Part shown: positions 35,386 to 44,122 of the stretch, piece by piece
How positions within the stretch are numbered: position 1 is the stretch's first letter
How the letters are laid out: every line of letters begins with the position of its first letter
Assembly (NCBI GenBank): GCA_002862545.1
Contig: PKDJ01000185.1
Span: 1 to 63,029 of the forward strand
DNA: 63,029 nt
Direction: 5' to 3'
Source of the DNA: Pseudomonadota bacterium
GTDB taxonomy: Bacteria > Myxococcota_A > UBA796 > GCA-2862545
Notes under the pieces: generated by a model
Seen by the model: the letters and a program-made list of their open reading frames with translations, nothing else
Told to the model about the DNA's origin: nothing
Database searches by the model: none
Translations under genes and position numbers: made by a program

Positions 35386-37089
35386 TTGTTGATTGTCCCA
35401 CTCATGTTGTCCGTAGCAGCCCAGGCGCAAGATGTGCCGACCCTCGACATGCGAGGCACCTGCTCGGGGCCGCTGGAGGCAGAGATCACCGGTCTTCCAG
35501 GGGGGAGCTTCATCGTCGTCTTGGGCGACTCGGAGGGCAGCACCGCCGTGCCCTTCGGCGGCTGTGCCGGCACGCTGCTCGGTGTGGAGTCCTCGGGGCC
35601 GCTCCAGCGATTCGGCCCACTCGTCGACGACGACGGTGATGGCGTGCTCTCCTTTACGCCGGATGTTCGGGGTGTCTGCGGCCGGTTCGTGCAGGTGCTG
35701 GAGACGACCGAGTGCCAGGTCTCGGAGGTAGACGTCCTGACCGAGTCCGAGCCGCTGCTCGGTGTGGATGGCACCTGTCCCGGCCCGATGGCCTTCACGG
35801 TTCGTGATGTTCCGGCCGGCACCCGAGTCGGCCTCCTGGCGGGTGTCGAGGGGAGCGATGAGTTCCTCGGCGAGGTGTGCACGGGCACACCGACCGAGCT
35901 CGAGTCGCCGGAGCTGCTCGGCGTTGGCGTCGATGCGGACGCTGACGGGGTGGTCCGCATCGATGTCGACGTGCCAGCAGACGACTGTGGGCAGCGGGTT
36001 CAGGCGGTGTCGGCGACCTGCCGGACGGCTGCGTCGGTGCCGATGGACTGCATCTCCGGCTCCTGGTGTCCTCTCGATGAGCCGTCGTGCACGATCTCTG
36101 GGGTCGCTGAGCTCGGCGAGTGCCAGGTCGACGTGGGGGACCGCGACTTCGTGCTCACCCGGGATGCGGATCTGCAGGGCACCCCTCACCTTCGAGCGCG
36201 CAGCATGGACCTGCAGCGCGGGTCGCGCATCGAGGCGCAGGATGTCGCCCTCGTCGCAGAGGAAGGGCTGAGCTCGGCGACGAGCTTCTACGTCAACTAC
36301 TACGAGCGGAAGGTCATCTCGATGACCGCCGGCACGATCGACATGAGCGCGAGCGACGAGCCACTGGACGACACGTGGTCGCTGGTGCTTGTCGCGGATG
36401 GCGACGTGTCGTTCGCCGAGGAATACCGCTTCTTGACCACGGGCCCGGAGAAGCTTCAGGTCACGGCCGGCGGTGATGTGTCCTGGCTCAAGCTGAATGG
36501 CGGCTGGGCGAACTGGCGGTACTGGTATGATGTGGATCCGGTCTCGATCACGGCGGCAGGGTCCTGCGTCTTCGAGGACGACTTCAAGACCGGTGGTCGA
36601 GAGCTGGTCGTCGAGTGTGGGGATGTCGTCTTCACCGGTCGTCCAGCGACGAATGGCTACGAGCCCTTCCCTGCCGTCGATCAGGACACGGTGGGTCCGG
36701 TGACGGTGCGCAGCGCACGAGACGTCGTGTTCCGCGACGGTGTCGGGCTGACAGGGTGGTACACCGACTCAGGGGATCTGACTGTGGAGGCCGCTGGCCG
36801 CGTGACCGTCGAGGGGGTGGTCGATGCTGGGGACTTTTTTGGGGACGGCGAGATCGTACTCCAGGCCTGCGAGATTGATGTTCCTGGCGAGATCATCGCG
36901 GCTGCGACAAGTCCTTTCTACGGGGGCGGGTCGGTGACGCTGCACGTCGGTGAGTCACTCACCGTGAGCGGCGTCGTCGAGGCCAGCGAGTTCATCGAGA
37001 TCCCCTACAGACCACCTGTGCTCACGCTCGATGGGGTGCTCTCACCGGCTCCCCTCTACGGGAGTGCGGATCCTGTGGCCTGCGACTGA
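35386..37089 (+). CDS. Secreted protein with two tandem CPG modules and a beta-solenoid-like region
   Basis: A 567-residue exported protein. A TTG at 35386 is proposed as start: GGAGG lies just upstream at normal spacing, and it gives a short uncharged signal (MLIVPLMLSVAAQAQ). ATG 35404 would cut the signal in half. Two copies of the module follow. Copy 1 is about 20-118 (LDMRGTCSG, GLPGGSF, GGCAGTLLGV, CGRFVQVLETTECQVS). Copy 2 is about 125-220 (VDGTCPG, VCTGTP, DCGQRVQAVSATCRT). The rest (about 240-567) has repeated short strands such as LRARSMDLQRGSRIEAQDV, LTVEAAGRVTVEGVVDAG and LTVSGVVEASEF, as in right-handed beta-helix adhesins. It ends VACD. Function unknown. Confidence 0.8.
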   Translation: MLIVPLMLSVAAQAQDVPTLDMRGTCSGPLEAEITGLPGGSFIVVLGDSEGSTAVPFGGCAGTLLGVESSGPLQRFGPLVDDDGDGVLSFTPDVRGVCGRFVQVLETTECQVSEVDVLTESEPLLGVDGTCPGPMAFTVRDVPAGTRVGLLAGVEGSDEFLGEVCTGTPTELESPELLGVGVDADADGVVRIDVDVPADDCGQRVQAVSATCRTAASVPMDCISGSWCPLDEPSCTISGVAELGECQVDVGDRDFVLTRDADLQGTPHLRARSMDLQRGSRIEAQDVALVAEEGLSSATSFYVNYYERKVISMTAGTIDMSASDEPLDDTWSLVLVADGDVSFAEEYRFLTTGPEKLQVTAGGDVSWLKLNGGWANWRYWYDVDPVSITAAGSCVFEDDFKTGGRELVVECGDVVFTGRPATNGYEPFPAVDQDTVGPVTVRSARDVVFRDGVGLTGWYTDSGDLTVEAAGRVTVEGVVDAGDFFGDGEIVLQACEIDVPGEIIAAATSPFYGGGSVTLHVGESLTVSGVVEASEFIEIPYRPPVLTLDGVLSPAPLYGSADPVACD

Positions 37090-37186
37090 GTGGGTTCACG
37101 CCGGGAGGCAGCGACCGGCGAGTTGCGACCCTCTGCGGCCCGAGCGGGGTACGGCGTTCCGAACGCCGAGCCCGCGTCGGAGAGCC

Positions 37187-38638
37187 ATGGTCACCCACAC
37201 GTTTCAGAGCGATGCCCTCGGTGAGCTGGACGCGGTGAGCCTCGCAGAGGCGATCCGCACCAGGAGGGTCAGCGCAGCCGAGGTGATGCAGGCCGTCGCG
37301 GCGCGGGCGCAGGCGGCGGCCTCCCTCGGTGCGGTGGTGAGCGAGCGCTTCGCGGAGGCGCTGGAGGAGCCGCACGAGCCGACCGGGCCCTTCGGTGGTG
37401 TCCCGACCTTCGTGAAGGATCTCGGTGACGTCGCTGGACTGCCTACCCGCTACGGCTCGGCCGCCTACGAGAAGGCAGCGCCCGCACGCCGTCATGACCG
37501 ATTCGTGGAGAAGCTGGTCGCGCTGGGCTTTCGGCCTGTCGGCAAGAGCGCCTTGCCGGAGTTCGGGTTCTCGTGCAGCTCCGAGCCGACGCACCGGCCC
37601 CCGACGCGAAACCCCTGGAACCCCGAGTACTCGACGGGCGGATCGTCCTCGGGGGCGGGTGCTCTGGTCGCCGCGGGCGTCGTCCCGCTCGCGCACGCGG
37701 CGGATGGTGGAGGCTCGACCCGCATCCCTGCTGCGTGCTGCGGACTGGTCGGTCTCAAGCCCACGGCCGGTCGCCTGCCGCCGAGCAAGATGCTGGTCAA
37801 CCAGCCGGTCCGCATCGCGGTGGATGGCGTGATCACCCGAACGGTCCACGACACCCATGCATTCTATGCGGCGCTAGAGCAGGTCTATCGGCCGCGACGG
37901 ATGCCGAGCATCGGTGCGGAGCTGCGTCCCCTTGCTCGCCCGCTACGCGTCGCGGTGTACCGGACGGCGCCCATCGGCGCGGGCCTGGATGCGGTGATGA
38001 CTCGAGAGCTCGACCGCACCATCACGCTCGTCGAGTCCCTGGGGCACGAGGTCCGTGAGATCGACACCCCCGGCACCCAGGCCGAGATCGACGCCTTTCG
38101 ACGGTACTGGTTCTTCGGGGCCTACATGACCCGGGCCGTGAGCGGTCGACAGCTCGACCGGGTCTTCGAGCGCGGTCGACTCGACCCCTTCACCAACGGG
38201 CTCGCCGACGCCTTCCGCGGGGGCTGGCTGGGCGTTCCATCTGCGCTGTACACCCTCGGTCGCCTCCGCCGTCGGGCCCGAGCCTTCTTCGAGGACATCG
38301 ACGTGCTCCTCACCCCCACGGTGAACCACCTGACCCCGCGGCTCGGCTACCTCGACCTGACCCAGGACTTCGAGACGGTGTTCCCGCGGGTGCGCGACTG
38401 GGCGGGCTTCACCCCGTTCGCCAACGCAACGGGCGGCCCCAGCATCTCGCTCCCGCTGGGGCACGACGAGCCGACCGGTCTGCCGGTCGGCATGCTGTTC
38501 ACGGCGAGCCATGGTGAGGATCGGCTGCTGCTCGAGCTTGCGCTCCAGCTGGAGCGTGCGCAGCCCTTTCGACGGCTGCAAGATGCGGGACGCGACGGGG
38601 TCGTGAGGCGCGACGGCAGTGGGAAGGACGTCAACTAA
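37187..38638 (+). CDS. Amidase signature family enzyme
   Basis: A 483-residue amidohydrolase. ATG 37187 follows CGGAGAG. The Ser-cisSer-Lys triad is complete: K77 in TFVKDLGD, cis-Ser in TGGSSSGAGAL (153-155), and nucleophile S177 in DGGGSTRIPAACCGLVGLKP. Gly/Ser-rich core and length fit fatty-acid-amide-hydrolase or 6-aminohexanoate-hydrolase-like amidases. It is not a GatA, since no other Gat genes are present. The C-terminal NATGGPSISLPLG segment is also typical. It lacks a signal peptide, so it acts in the cytoplasm on an unknown amide. It is probably transcribed separately from the preceding secreted protein gene, 97 bases upstream. Confidence 0.92.
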   Translation: MVTHTFQSDALGELDAVSLAEAIRTRRVSAAEVMQAVAARAQAAASLGAVVSERFAEALEEPHEPTGPFGGVPTFVKDLGDVAGLPTRYGSAAYEKAAPARRHDRFVEKLVALGFRPVGKSALPEFGFSCSSEPTHRPPTRNPWNPEYSTGGSSSGAGALVAAGVVPLAHAADGGGSTRIPAACCGLVGLKPTAGRLPPSKMLVNQPVRIAVDGVITRTVHDTHAFYAALEQVYRPRRMPSIGAELRPLARPLRVAVYRTAPIGAGLDAVMTRELDRTITLVESLGHEVREIDTPGTQAEIDAFRRYWFFGAYMTRAVSGRQLDRVFERGRLDPFTNGLADAFRGGWLGVPSALYTLGRLRRRARAFFEDIDVLLTPTVNHLTPRLGYLDLTQDFETVFPRVRDWAGFTPFANATGGPSISLPLGHDEPTGLPVGMLFTASHGEDRLLLELALQLERAQPFRRLQDAGRDGVVRRDGSGKDVN

Positions 38639-38712
38639 CGTCCTCTGATCTGACTTTTGGGCTTGAAAAAGCTTCGCAGGCGTGGTCTGCTCTTCGTGGA
38701 AAAGGAGTCCAC

Positions 38713-39804
38713 ATGAACGCGCGTATCGGATGGGGGGCTGCTCTCGCCCTCCTGTTGCCTTCTCTCGCATCGGCTGGTGAGTTCGTCGGCGAGTTCACGA
38801 CGAACTCGGGTCCCTCGTGGAGCGAGACGCCGCCCTACAACTGCATCACGGCCTGCGCCGAGATCTTCGGTGGTGCCGCCGAGGACTACCAGTGCTCGAC
38901 CTCGCGAGACGAGATCAACAACCTGGCGTGGATGCAGGGCTGGGGCTCCAATGCCCACTGTGAGGACGGCGCGGACGGCCCCATGGCTGACGACGCCGAG
39001 ATGTGTGTGTCCTATGATCCCGGCTGCTTCTCGGCCTGGAACAACGACGGCTGGTGCTCGTCCACCAACTACTGCTTCTCGAGTGGTGGAGCGACGGGCC
39101 TCAGCACCGACGGCGCCTGTCCCGGCCCGGTGACGATCGAGATCACGGGCAACCCGGGTGACACCTTCGTGCTGGTGGCGGGCGACTCGGCGGGCAGCAC
39201 GATGGTGCCCGGCGGTGCCTGCGCCGGTACCGAGCTCGGCGTCGAGTCAGACGGCACGCTGACCAAGCTGGGGCCGCTTCCAGACATGGATGGCGACGGC
39301 GTGATCACGATGACGCCGGACCTCCCTGATCGGGTCTGCGGTATGCACCTGCAGGCGCTCAACATGGGCGACTGCTCCACCTCCGAGGTGCAGACCTTCG
39401 GCGGTGGCATGCCTGACAGCTGCCGGTTGGTCGACGGCATCATGTGGTGCTTCCACCCCAGCGAGTGCGGAATCGCCTGCAACGACACCTGTGCTGCGAA
39501 CGGCATGGCGCCGATGGCGGATTCGGTGCGCTGGTTCGAGGCTCAGAACAGCGCCGAGGAGTGCCAGCCGATCGCCGATGCCTTTGGTGCCTTCGAGCCG
39601 GTCGAAGTGGGTGGCTGGAGCTACGGCTGTATGACCGATGGTCACGCGACGGATCACACCGGGCTCGATGCGGATGTCAACCGCTCGACGGGCTGGCTCT
39701 GCAGCACCGCCGAATCGTGCACCACGAGCATCTTGACCAACATGGACCAGCTCGGCGTGCCCTGTGGTCCGAGCTCACGCAAGACGGTGTGTGCCTGCGA
39801 GTAG
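38713..39804 (+). CDS. Secreted Cys-rich protein with central CPG module
   Basis: A 363-residue exported protein. ATG 38713 with AAAAGGAG gives signal MNARIGWGAALALLLPSLASA. It has three parts. Residues about 22-125 are Cys-rich (YNCITACAEIFGG, GWCSSTNYCFSSGG). The CPG module (about 128-235) reads DGACPGPVTIEITG, GGACAGTELGV, DMDGDGVITMTP, CGMHLQALNMGDCSTS. A second Cys-rich domain (about 240-363) has CFHPSECGIACNDTCAANG and ends KTVCACE. The outer domains resemble each other (ITACAEIFGG versus GIACNDTCAANG), suggesting a duplicated unit around an inserted module. Function unknown. Confidence 0.82.
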   Translation: MNARIGWGAALALLLPSLASAGEFVGEFTTNSGPSWSETPPYNCITACAEIFGGAAEDYQCSTSRDEINNLAWMQGWGSNAHCEDGADGPMADDAEMCVSYDPGCFSAWNNDGWCSSTNYCFSSGGATGLSTDGACPGPVTIEITGNPGDTFVLVAGDSAGSTMVPGGACAGTELGVESDGTLTKLGPLPDMDGDGVITMTPDLPDRVCGMHLQALNMGDCSTSEVQTFGGGMPDSCRLVDGIMWCFHPSECGIACNDTCAANGMAPMADSVRWFEAQNSAEECQPIADAFGAFEPVEVGGWSYGCMTDGHATDHTGLDADVNRSTGWLCSTAESCTTSILTNMDQLGVPCGPSSRKTVCACE

Positions 39805-39972
39805 CGGCGGCTCGTCCCCGACGCGATGGAGCGGCTCGGTGCAGAAGCACCGGGCCGCTCGTGTCTCAGGCCTCGCGTCGTCGGCTCGGTACGCGAGACA
39901 CCGTCTCGTCCGGCCTGTCGCACGGGCGAAGCGCTCCGGCAGCCTGTTACGCCGCCGCCAGGGAGGTCGGAC

Positions 39973-41310
39973 ATGGCACACACCCTCACCGACGAGCAGC
40001 GGGCGAACTTCGCGAGAGATGGCTGGCTCGTGCTCCGGGGCGCGCTGTCCGAGGCCGAGGTCGCGTCGCTGCAGGTCTGGGCCGCCCAGGTGGCAGACTG
40101 GGCCTTCATCGATGGGCCGGGTCTGCACCACTTCGAGGAGACCGACGGGGGCACCCGCCTAGCGCGGAGCGAAGACCTGGTGCCTCACCATCCTGGTCTG
40201 CGGCGCTTCATCTGCGATGACGCGGTGATTGCCTGGGTGGGGGCGCTCCTCGACGAGCCGGCGGTGCTCTACAAGGAGAAGATCAACTTCAAGCAGCCGG
40301 GCGGGGCAGGCTTCGCGCCCCACCAGGATGCGACGGCCTACCGCTTCGTCGACCACCACATCTCTGTGATGGTGCCGGTCGACCCCTCGACGGTCGACAA
40401 CGGCTGCCTCGCCTTCGCTCACGGTCACGATCGCGGCATCCTGCCAAACGAGCGGGGGCGCATCGCACCGAGCGTGGCCGAGACGCTCGACTGGCGCGAC
40501 GTGGAGGTGGCGCCGGGCGATGTCGTCCTGTTCGACAGCTACGCCCCCCACAAGAGTGGCACCAACCGAAGCAGCGCGTCGCGTCGGGCGCTCTACCTGA
40601 CCTACAACGCGCTCTCGGCCGGTGACCACCGGGCCCGGTATTACGCCGACAAGGAGGCGGAGTTCGCGTCGGAGGGTGGCTCGTTCGACGGCGAGCGGGC
40701 TCGGATCAGCGTGAATGACGATTTTCTCGGCAAGCACGCCGAGCGCCCGCGACGTGCCCCCCGCAAGCCGCTGTCCGATCTGCTCGACCGCTACAAGGGC
40801 GAGCGAGCTCTCCAGCTGTACGACGAGGAGGTCACCGAGCTGGCTCACGGACTCCAGTGTGCGGCGCTGGCGCGTCGCGAGGGAGCCTCCGATGCGGCCA
40901 TCGCAGCTGCTCTGCTTCACGACGTCGGCCACCTGCTGATCGGCGATCTGTTTCCGATCGAGCAGAAGCTTGAGAAGGACTGGAAGCACGAGGAGGTCGG
41001 TGCCCGCTACCTGTCGCGCTGGTTCGGCCCAGAGGTCACGGAGCCCGTGCGGCTCCATGTGGCGGCCAAGCGCTACCTCGTGGCGGTCGATCCCGCCTAC
41101 TTCGCGGGCCTCACTCCCTCCTCCGTGCGCAGTCTGGAGGTCCAGGGTGGCCCGATGAGCGACGCGGAGCGTGCGGCCTTCGAGGCGCTCCCCGGCTTCG
41201 AGGACGCGGTGGCGGTGCGGCGCTGGGACGACACGGGCAAGGTGCGGGACCTTCAGGTGCCCGACTTCGACCACTGGGAGCCCCTCCTGCGCTCCCTCGC
41301 GCGGGCCTGA
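39973..41310 (+). CDS. PhnY/PhnZ-like fusion: 2OG dioxygenase plus HD-domain oxygenase
   Basis: A 445-residue two-domain enzyme. ATG 39973 follows GGGAGG. The N-terminal part (about 1-265) is a PhyH-like Fe(II)/2-oxoglutarate dioxygenase with HQDATAY (H117, D119) and distal H193 in APHKSGTNRS. The C-terminal part (about 275-445) is an HD domain: YDEEVTELAHGLQCA, ALLHDVGHLL (H316, D317), a further His in KDWKHEEVGA, HVAAKRYL, QGGPMS and RRWDD. These match the PhnZ/TmpB group of diiron oxygenases. PhnY and PhnZ are known separate enzymes that hydroxylate 2-aminoethylphosphonate and then cleave the C-P bond. A fused protein probably does both steps on a phosphonate; the exact substrate is inferred. 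Confidence 0.87.
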   Translation: MAHTLTDEQRANFARDGWLVLRGALSEAEVASLQVWAAQVADWAFIDGPGLHHFEETDGGTRLARSEDLVPHHPGLRRFICDDAVIAWVGALLDEPAVLYKEKINFKQPGGAGFAPHQDATAYRFVDHHISVMVPVDPSTVDNGCLAFAHGHDRGILPNERGRIAPSVAETLDWRDVEVAPGDVVLFDSYAPHKSGTNRSSASRRALYLTYNALSAGDHRARYYADKEAEFASEGGSFDGERARISVNDDFLGKHAERPRRAPRKPLSDLLDRYKGERALQLYDEEVTELAHGLQCAALARREGASDAAIAAALLHDVGHLLIGDLFPIEQKLEKDWKHEEVGARYLSRWFGPEVTEPVRLHVAAKRYLVAVDPAYFAGLTPSSVRSLEVQGGPMSDAERAAFEALPGFEDAVAVRRWDDTGKVRDLQVPDFDHWEPLLRSLARA

Positions 41311-41335
41311 CGAGCTCCCACCGGCGGCGGAGCGC

Positions 41336-41851
41336 CTACTCGGTGCAGGCCTCGGCGATAGCCGCCACCTGGGCATTCTGCTCGGGCAGGGCCTGGTCCT
41401 CAGGCTCGACGGCGCCTGCGATCGCGAGTGTGTCGGTGAGGGGCAGCTCGCAGAACCCCGCGTCGACATAGCAGTCGGGGTGGGCGTCGAAGCCGAGGTC
41501 CCACACTTCGTCGCACGTGCTGTCGGCCGTGAGCTGAGTGGCGAGGGTCTCGTGCAGGCAGACGCCGACCTCGATCAGGAATCGCTGCCCGTCCTCGGAC
41601 AGGGCGTCCCAGGTATCCCCCATGTACTTCTCGGCATAGTAGGCGCCGTATCCAAGTGGATACCCATCGGGTCCGCACCCTCCGAGGTAGGCATCGACGC
41701 AGCGGTAGTAGGCTCCCGGGTCGTCCGCGAAGGTCTCGATCGTCGCGGGGACGCAGTCCACGCCCTCGTCGGACGGGGAGGGTGCGCCGGCGCAGCTCAG
41801 CGCACTGGCACAGAGGAAGGCTCGAATGCTCCGAGAGGGATGAGCGAGCAC
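41336..41851 (-). CDS. Small Cys-containing lipoprotein
   Basis: A 171-residue lipoprotein of unknown function. The GTG at 41851 is chosen because CTGGAG lies six bases before it. It yields MLAHPSRSIRAFLCASALSC with a plausible lipobox, whereas the ATG at 41887 has no ribosome site. The mature protein has seven further Cys, among them VDCVPAT, YRCVDAY, LGGCGPDG, VCLHETL, STCDEVW and GFCELPL, probably disulfide-bonded. The Tyr-rich stretch YPLGYGAYYAEKYMGD is distinctive. Tail to tail with the oxygenase fusion. No family recognised. Confidence 0.7.
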   Translation of the reverse strand: MLAHPSRSIRAFLCASALSCAGAPSPSDEGVDCVPATIETFADDPGAYYRCVDAYLGGCGPDGYPLGYGAYYAEKYMGDTWDALSEDGQRFLIEVGVCLHETLATQLTADSTCDEVWDLGFDAHPDCYVDAGFCELPLTDTLAIAGAVEPEDQALPEQNAQVAAIAEACTE

Positions 41852-41918
41852 GGCGGACTCCAGGGCCGAGCGTCTGTAGCGCGTCACGCTGGGGCGGAGC
41901 GGGCCTCAGCAGGACCGG

Positions 41919-42263
41919 TCATGCCACCCGGCGGCCACACTGCTCACGAAAGTCCGCGTCGCGTCCGAGTCGACCGGTGACGAACTTGCCGTACATTCGG
42001 AAGTCGGCCCGCAGGGACCACAGCGGGTAGGTGAAGGTCGCGGGGCGATTCTTCTCGACGAAGAAGTGGCCGACCCAGGCGAAGAAGTAGCCGCTGAGGA
42101 TCGTCGGCAGGATGAGGAGAGGCTGGAGCGTGATCGCGGCGCCCACCAGCCAGACGAGGGCGACCGTCGTGCCGACGTAGTGCAGACCGCGACACACCGG
42201 GCGGCGATGCTGACCGAGGTAGTAGGGCCAGAACTTCTCGAAGCTCTCGATGCGATTGGACAC
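41919..42263 (-). CDS. DUF962/Mpo1-like membrane protein
   Basis: A 114-residue membrane protein. GTG 42263 with GGGAG upstream starts MSNRIESFEKFWPYYLGQHR; HYVGTTVALVWLVGAAITL and GYFFAWVGHFFVEKNRPATF follow. The conserved His positions and two or three hydrophobic segments are typical of the DUF962 family. Its yeast member Mpo1 is an Fe(II)-dependent dioxygenase in 2-hydroxy fatty acid alpha-oxidation. The same chemistry is plausible here but not shown. A decayed partial copy of this gene lies at 49108-49278. Divergent from the 42494 gene. Confidence 0.85.
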   Translation of the reverse strand: MSNRIESFEKFWPYYLGQHRRPVCRGLHYVGTTVALVWLVGAAITLQPLLILPTILSGYFFAWVGHFFVEKNRPATFTYPLWSLRADFRMYGKFVTGRLGRDADFREQCGRRVA

Positions 42264-42493
42264 GTGCCGGCTCCCGGTCCCGCACCCTATCGGACGGCTG
42301 CCGAGAGGCCACGACGGTAACGCTGCTGGGACAGCCCTCGGACGCACGACAGCCGATTTTGCAGCCGTCGGTGTGGGGAGTCCGCCGTCTGCTCGTTGGT
42401 TGTGCGCGCTGTGCTACCAGAGCATAGGTGCGTCGACAGCACCGTGTCTGCGGTCCTGCCTCCAGAGTCGAAACATCCACTTAGGCTCCCGAC

Positions 42494-44017
42494 GTGTTGC
42501 ACCTACTGGCATTGCTTGCATGCGGTGTAGAGGAGGCTCGGCCGAACACCGACACCGCGCCGACTGCACGGACTGAGCCGACTACCGCGACGGGCACGTC
42601 ATCGTCGGACCCAGGCGGCTCGGATCCCAGAACCGACACGTCGCTGCCGACCGACCCCGGTGTGAGCGACTTCGTGGAGGTCTTGCTGGAGGGCTCCACG
42701 CTGGTTCCCACGGTGCACTCGCTCGGCTGGTCGTCGCTCGAGCCGCAGGTCTCCTGGGTCGAGGTCTCCGACAGCTCGGGTGTCTGGCTCACCCCGCGTG
42801 GTGACGCAACGACCTCACACAGCCATGCACTCCTCGGTCTCAAGGCCGGCCAACCGGTCACTCTGGTGCCGTGTCTCGAAGACGAGGAGGGGCGGGTGGT
42901 TCGGGGGGCACCCATTGCGCTCGACGTTCCGTCGCCTCCCGAGAACCTGCCACGACTCGAGATTACCCGGCCCGTACCCGACCCTGCGATGCCCGAGCGA
43001 TTCTGGATTCTCGCCTACTACATCGGAGGCATCGAATCCCACGCCGCGATCTACGACCAGGATGGCGATGCGGTCTGGTGGATCTCGAGCCCCGACCCCA
43101 CGAACAACATCCTGATGGCGAAGCCGTCTCTGGATGGCCTCTCGGTGCTCACGGGTCACTTCCGGGGCAGGGGACCGGGAATTCGTCGCACGCCTCTGAC
43201 CGCGATGTCGGTCGACGACCAGACGTTCACACCGACACACGAGGCACACCACGACTTCACCGAGCTTCCGGGTGGTCGTTTCGGATACTTGAGCGCTGAG
43301 TATCAGCGAATGGAGTGGGGCGAGTTCGGCGAGGTCTATACACGGCTCGACCTGGTCTTCGAGGTGGCCGAGGGTGCGGACTCACCGTCTGACTTCGAGC
43401 GCAGCTTCGACCCGCGAGATCTCGACGTCCCTCTCGTGCCCGCCTGCACGCACTCCCACCCGCTCGAGTCCACGGTGGGATCTGCCGCAGAGTGGGGCCA
43501 CACCAACAGTCTCCTGTGGGATGCGACCGACGACACCTTCATCATCAACATCCGCAACCTCGACACGGTGATGAAGATCGACCGGTCGACCGGCCAGCGC
43601 GTTTGGAGCATCGGGGGGCCCTCCAGCGACTTCGCACTGACGAGCCCCGAGCAGTGGTTCGATCATGGCCACATGAGCCAGTGGAGCCCCGAGGGCTTCA
43701 CGATGTTCTCCAATGAGCTCCATGGCGGCGGCAGTGTCCTGTACCACTACGCCATCGATGCGGGTGCCGGGACCATCGACGTGATCTGGAGTCATGCCCA
43801 GCCCGAGGGTTTGCAGCTCTCGGTCCTGGGTGACGTCGATCGCACACCCGACGGCGCCTACCTGGCGTCCTGGTCCAAGCTGGGGACCATCGAGCGCTTG
43901 ACCGTCGCAGGGGACGTCAGCTGGCGAGCTACCGCCGTGCCGGAGGTAAACCTGGCGCGATCCGTGTGGTTCGACGACCTGTACGACCTCTCCAGCGGCA
44001 GTCCGATGGAGCCGTAG
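42494..44017 (+). CDS. Arylsulfotransferase-like lipoprotein
   Basis: A 507-residue lipoprotein with a propeller domain of the arylsulfotransferase (ASST) type. GTG 42494 begins MLHLLALLAC, a ten-residue uncharged signal, followed by a Thr/Asp/Pro linker (to about 55). Family-like segments are AIYDQDGDAVWW, HHDFTELPGGRFGYL, WGHTNSLLWDATDDTFIINI, MKIDRSTGQRVWSIGG and HGHMSQWSPEGFTMFSNELH. The His residues in the last segments sit where ASST has its catalytic His, so sulfate transfer is possible. Non-catalytic relatives are common. It heads a run of four same-strand surface or electron-transfer-like genes. Confidence 0.78.
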   Translation: MLHLLALLACGVEEARPNTDTAPTARTEPTTATGTSSSDPGGSDPRTDTSLPTDPGVSDFVEVLLEGSTLVPTVHSLGWSSLEPQVSWVEVSDSSGVWLTPRGDATTSHSHALLGLKAGQPVTLVPCLEDEEGRVVRGAPIALDVPSPPENLPRLEITRPVPDPAMPERFWILAYYIGGIESHAAIYDQDGDAVWWISSPDPTNNILMAKPSLDGLSVLTGHFRGRGPGIRRTPLTAMSVDDQTFTPTHEAHHDFTELPGGRFGYLSAEYQRMEWGEFGEVYTRLDLVFEVAEGADSPSDFERSFDPRDLDVPLVPACTHSHPLESTVGSAAEWGHTNSLLWDATDDTFIINIRNLDTVMKIDRSTGQRVWSIGGPSSDFALTSPEQWFDHGHMSQWSPEGFTMFSNELHGGGSVLYHYAIDAGAGTIDVIWSHAQPEGLQLSVLGDVDRTPDGAYLASWSKLGTIERLTVAGDVSWRATAVPEVNLARSVWFDDLYDLSSGSPMEP

Positions 44018-44122
44018 CGAGCTACTCTCTAAGGTGCGTGGATGTCGGACTTATCGCACTCTGCGCGTGGAGGGGTGTCAGCACACGTGCTACAGCGTCC
44101 CTGGCGACCCGAGGGAGAGTCC

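Noticed and set aside
44042-44122. ATG 44042 as start of the DUF1592-type gene
   Set aside because: It adds 27 residues ahead of a good lipoprotein signal, while GTG 44123 has a strong ribosome site.
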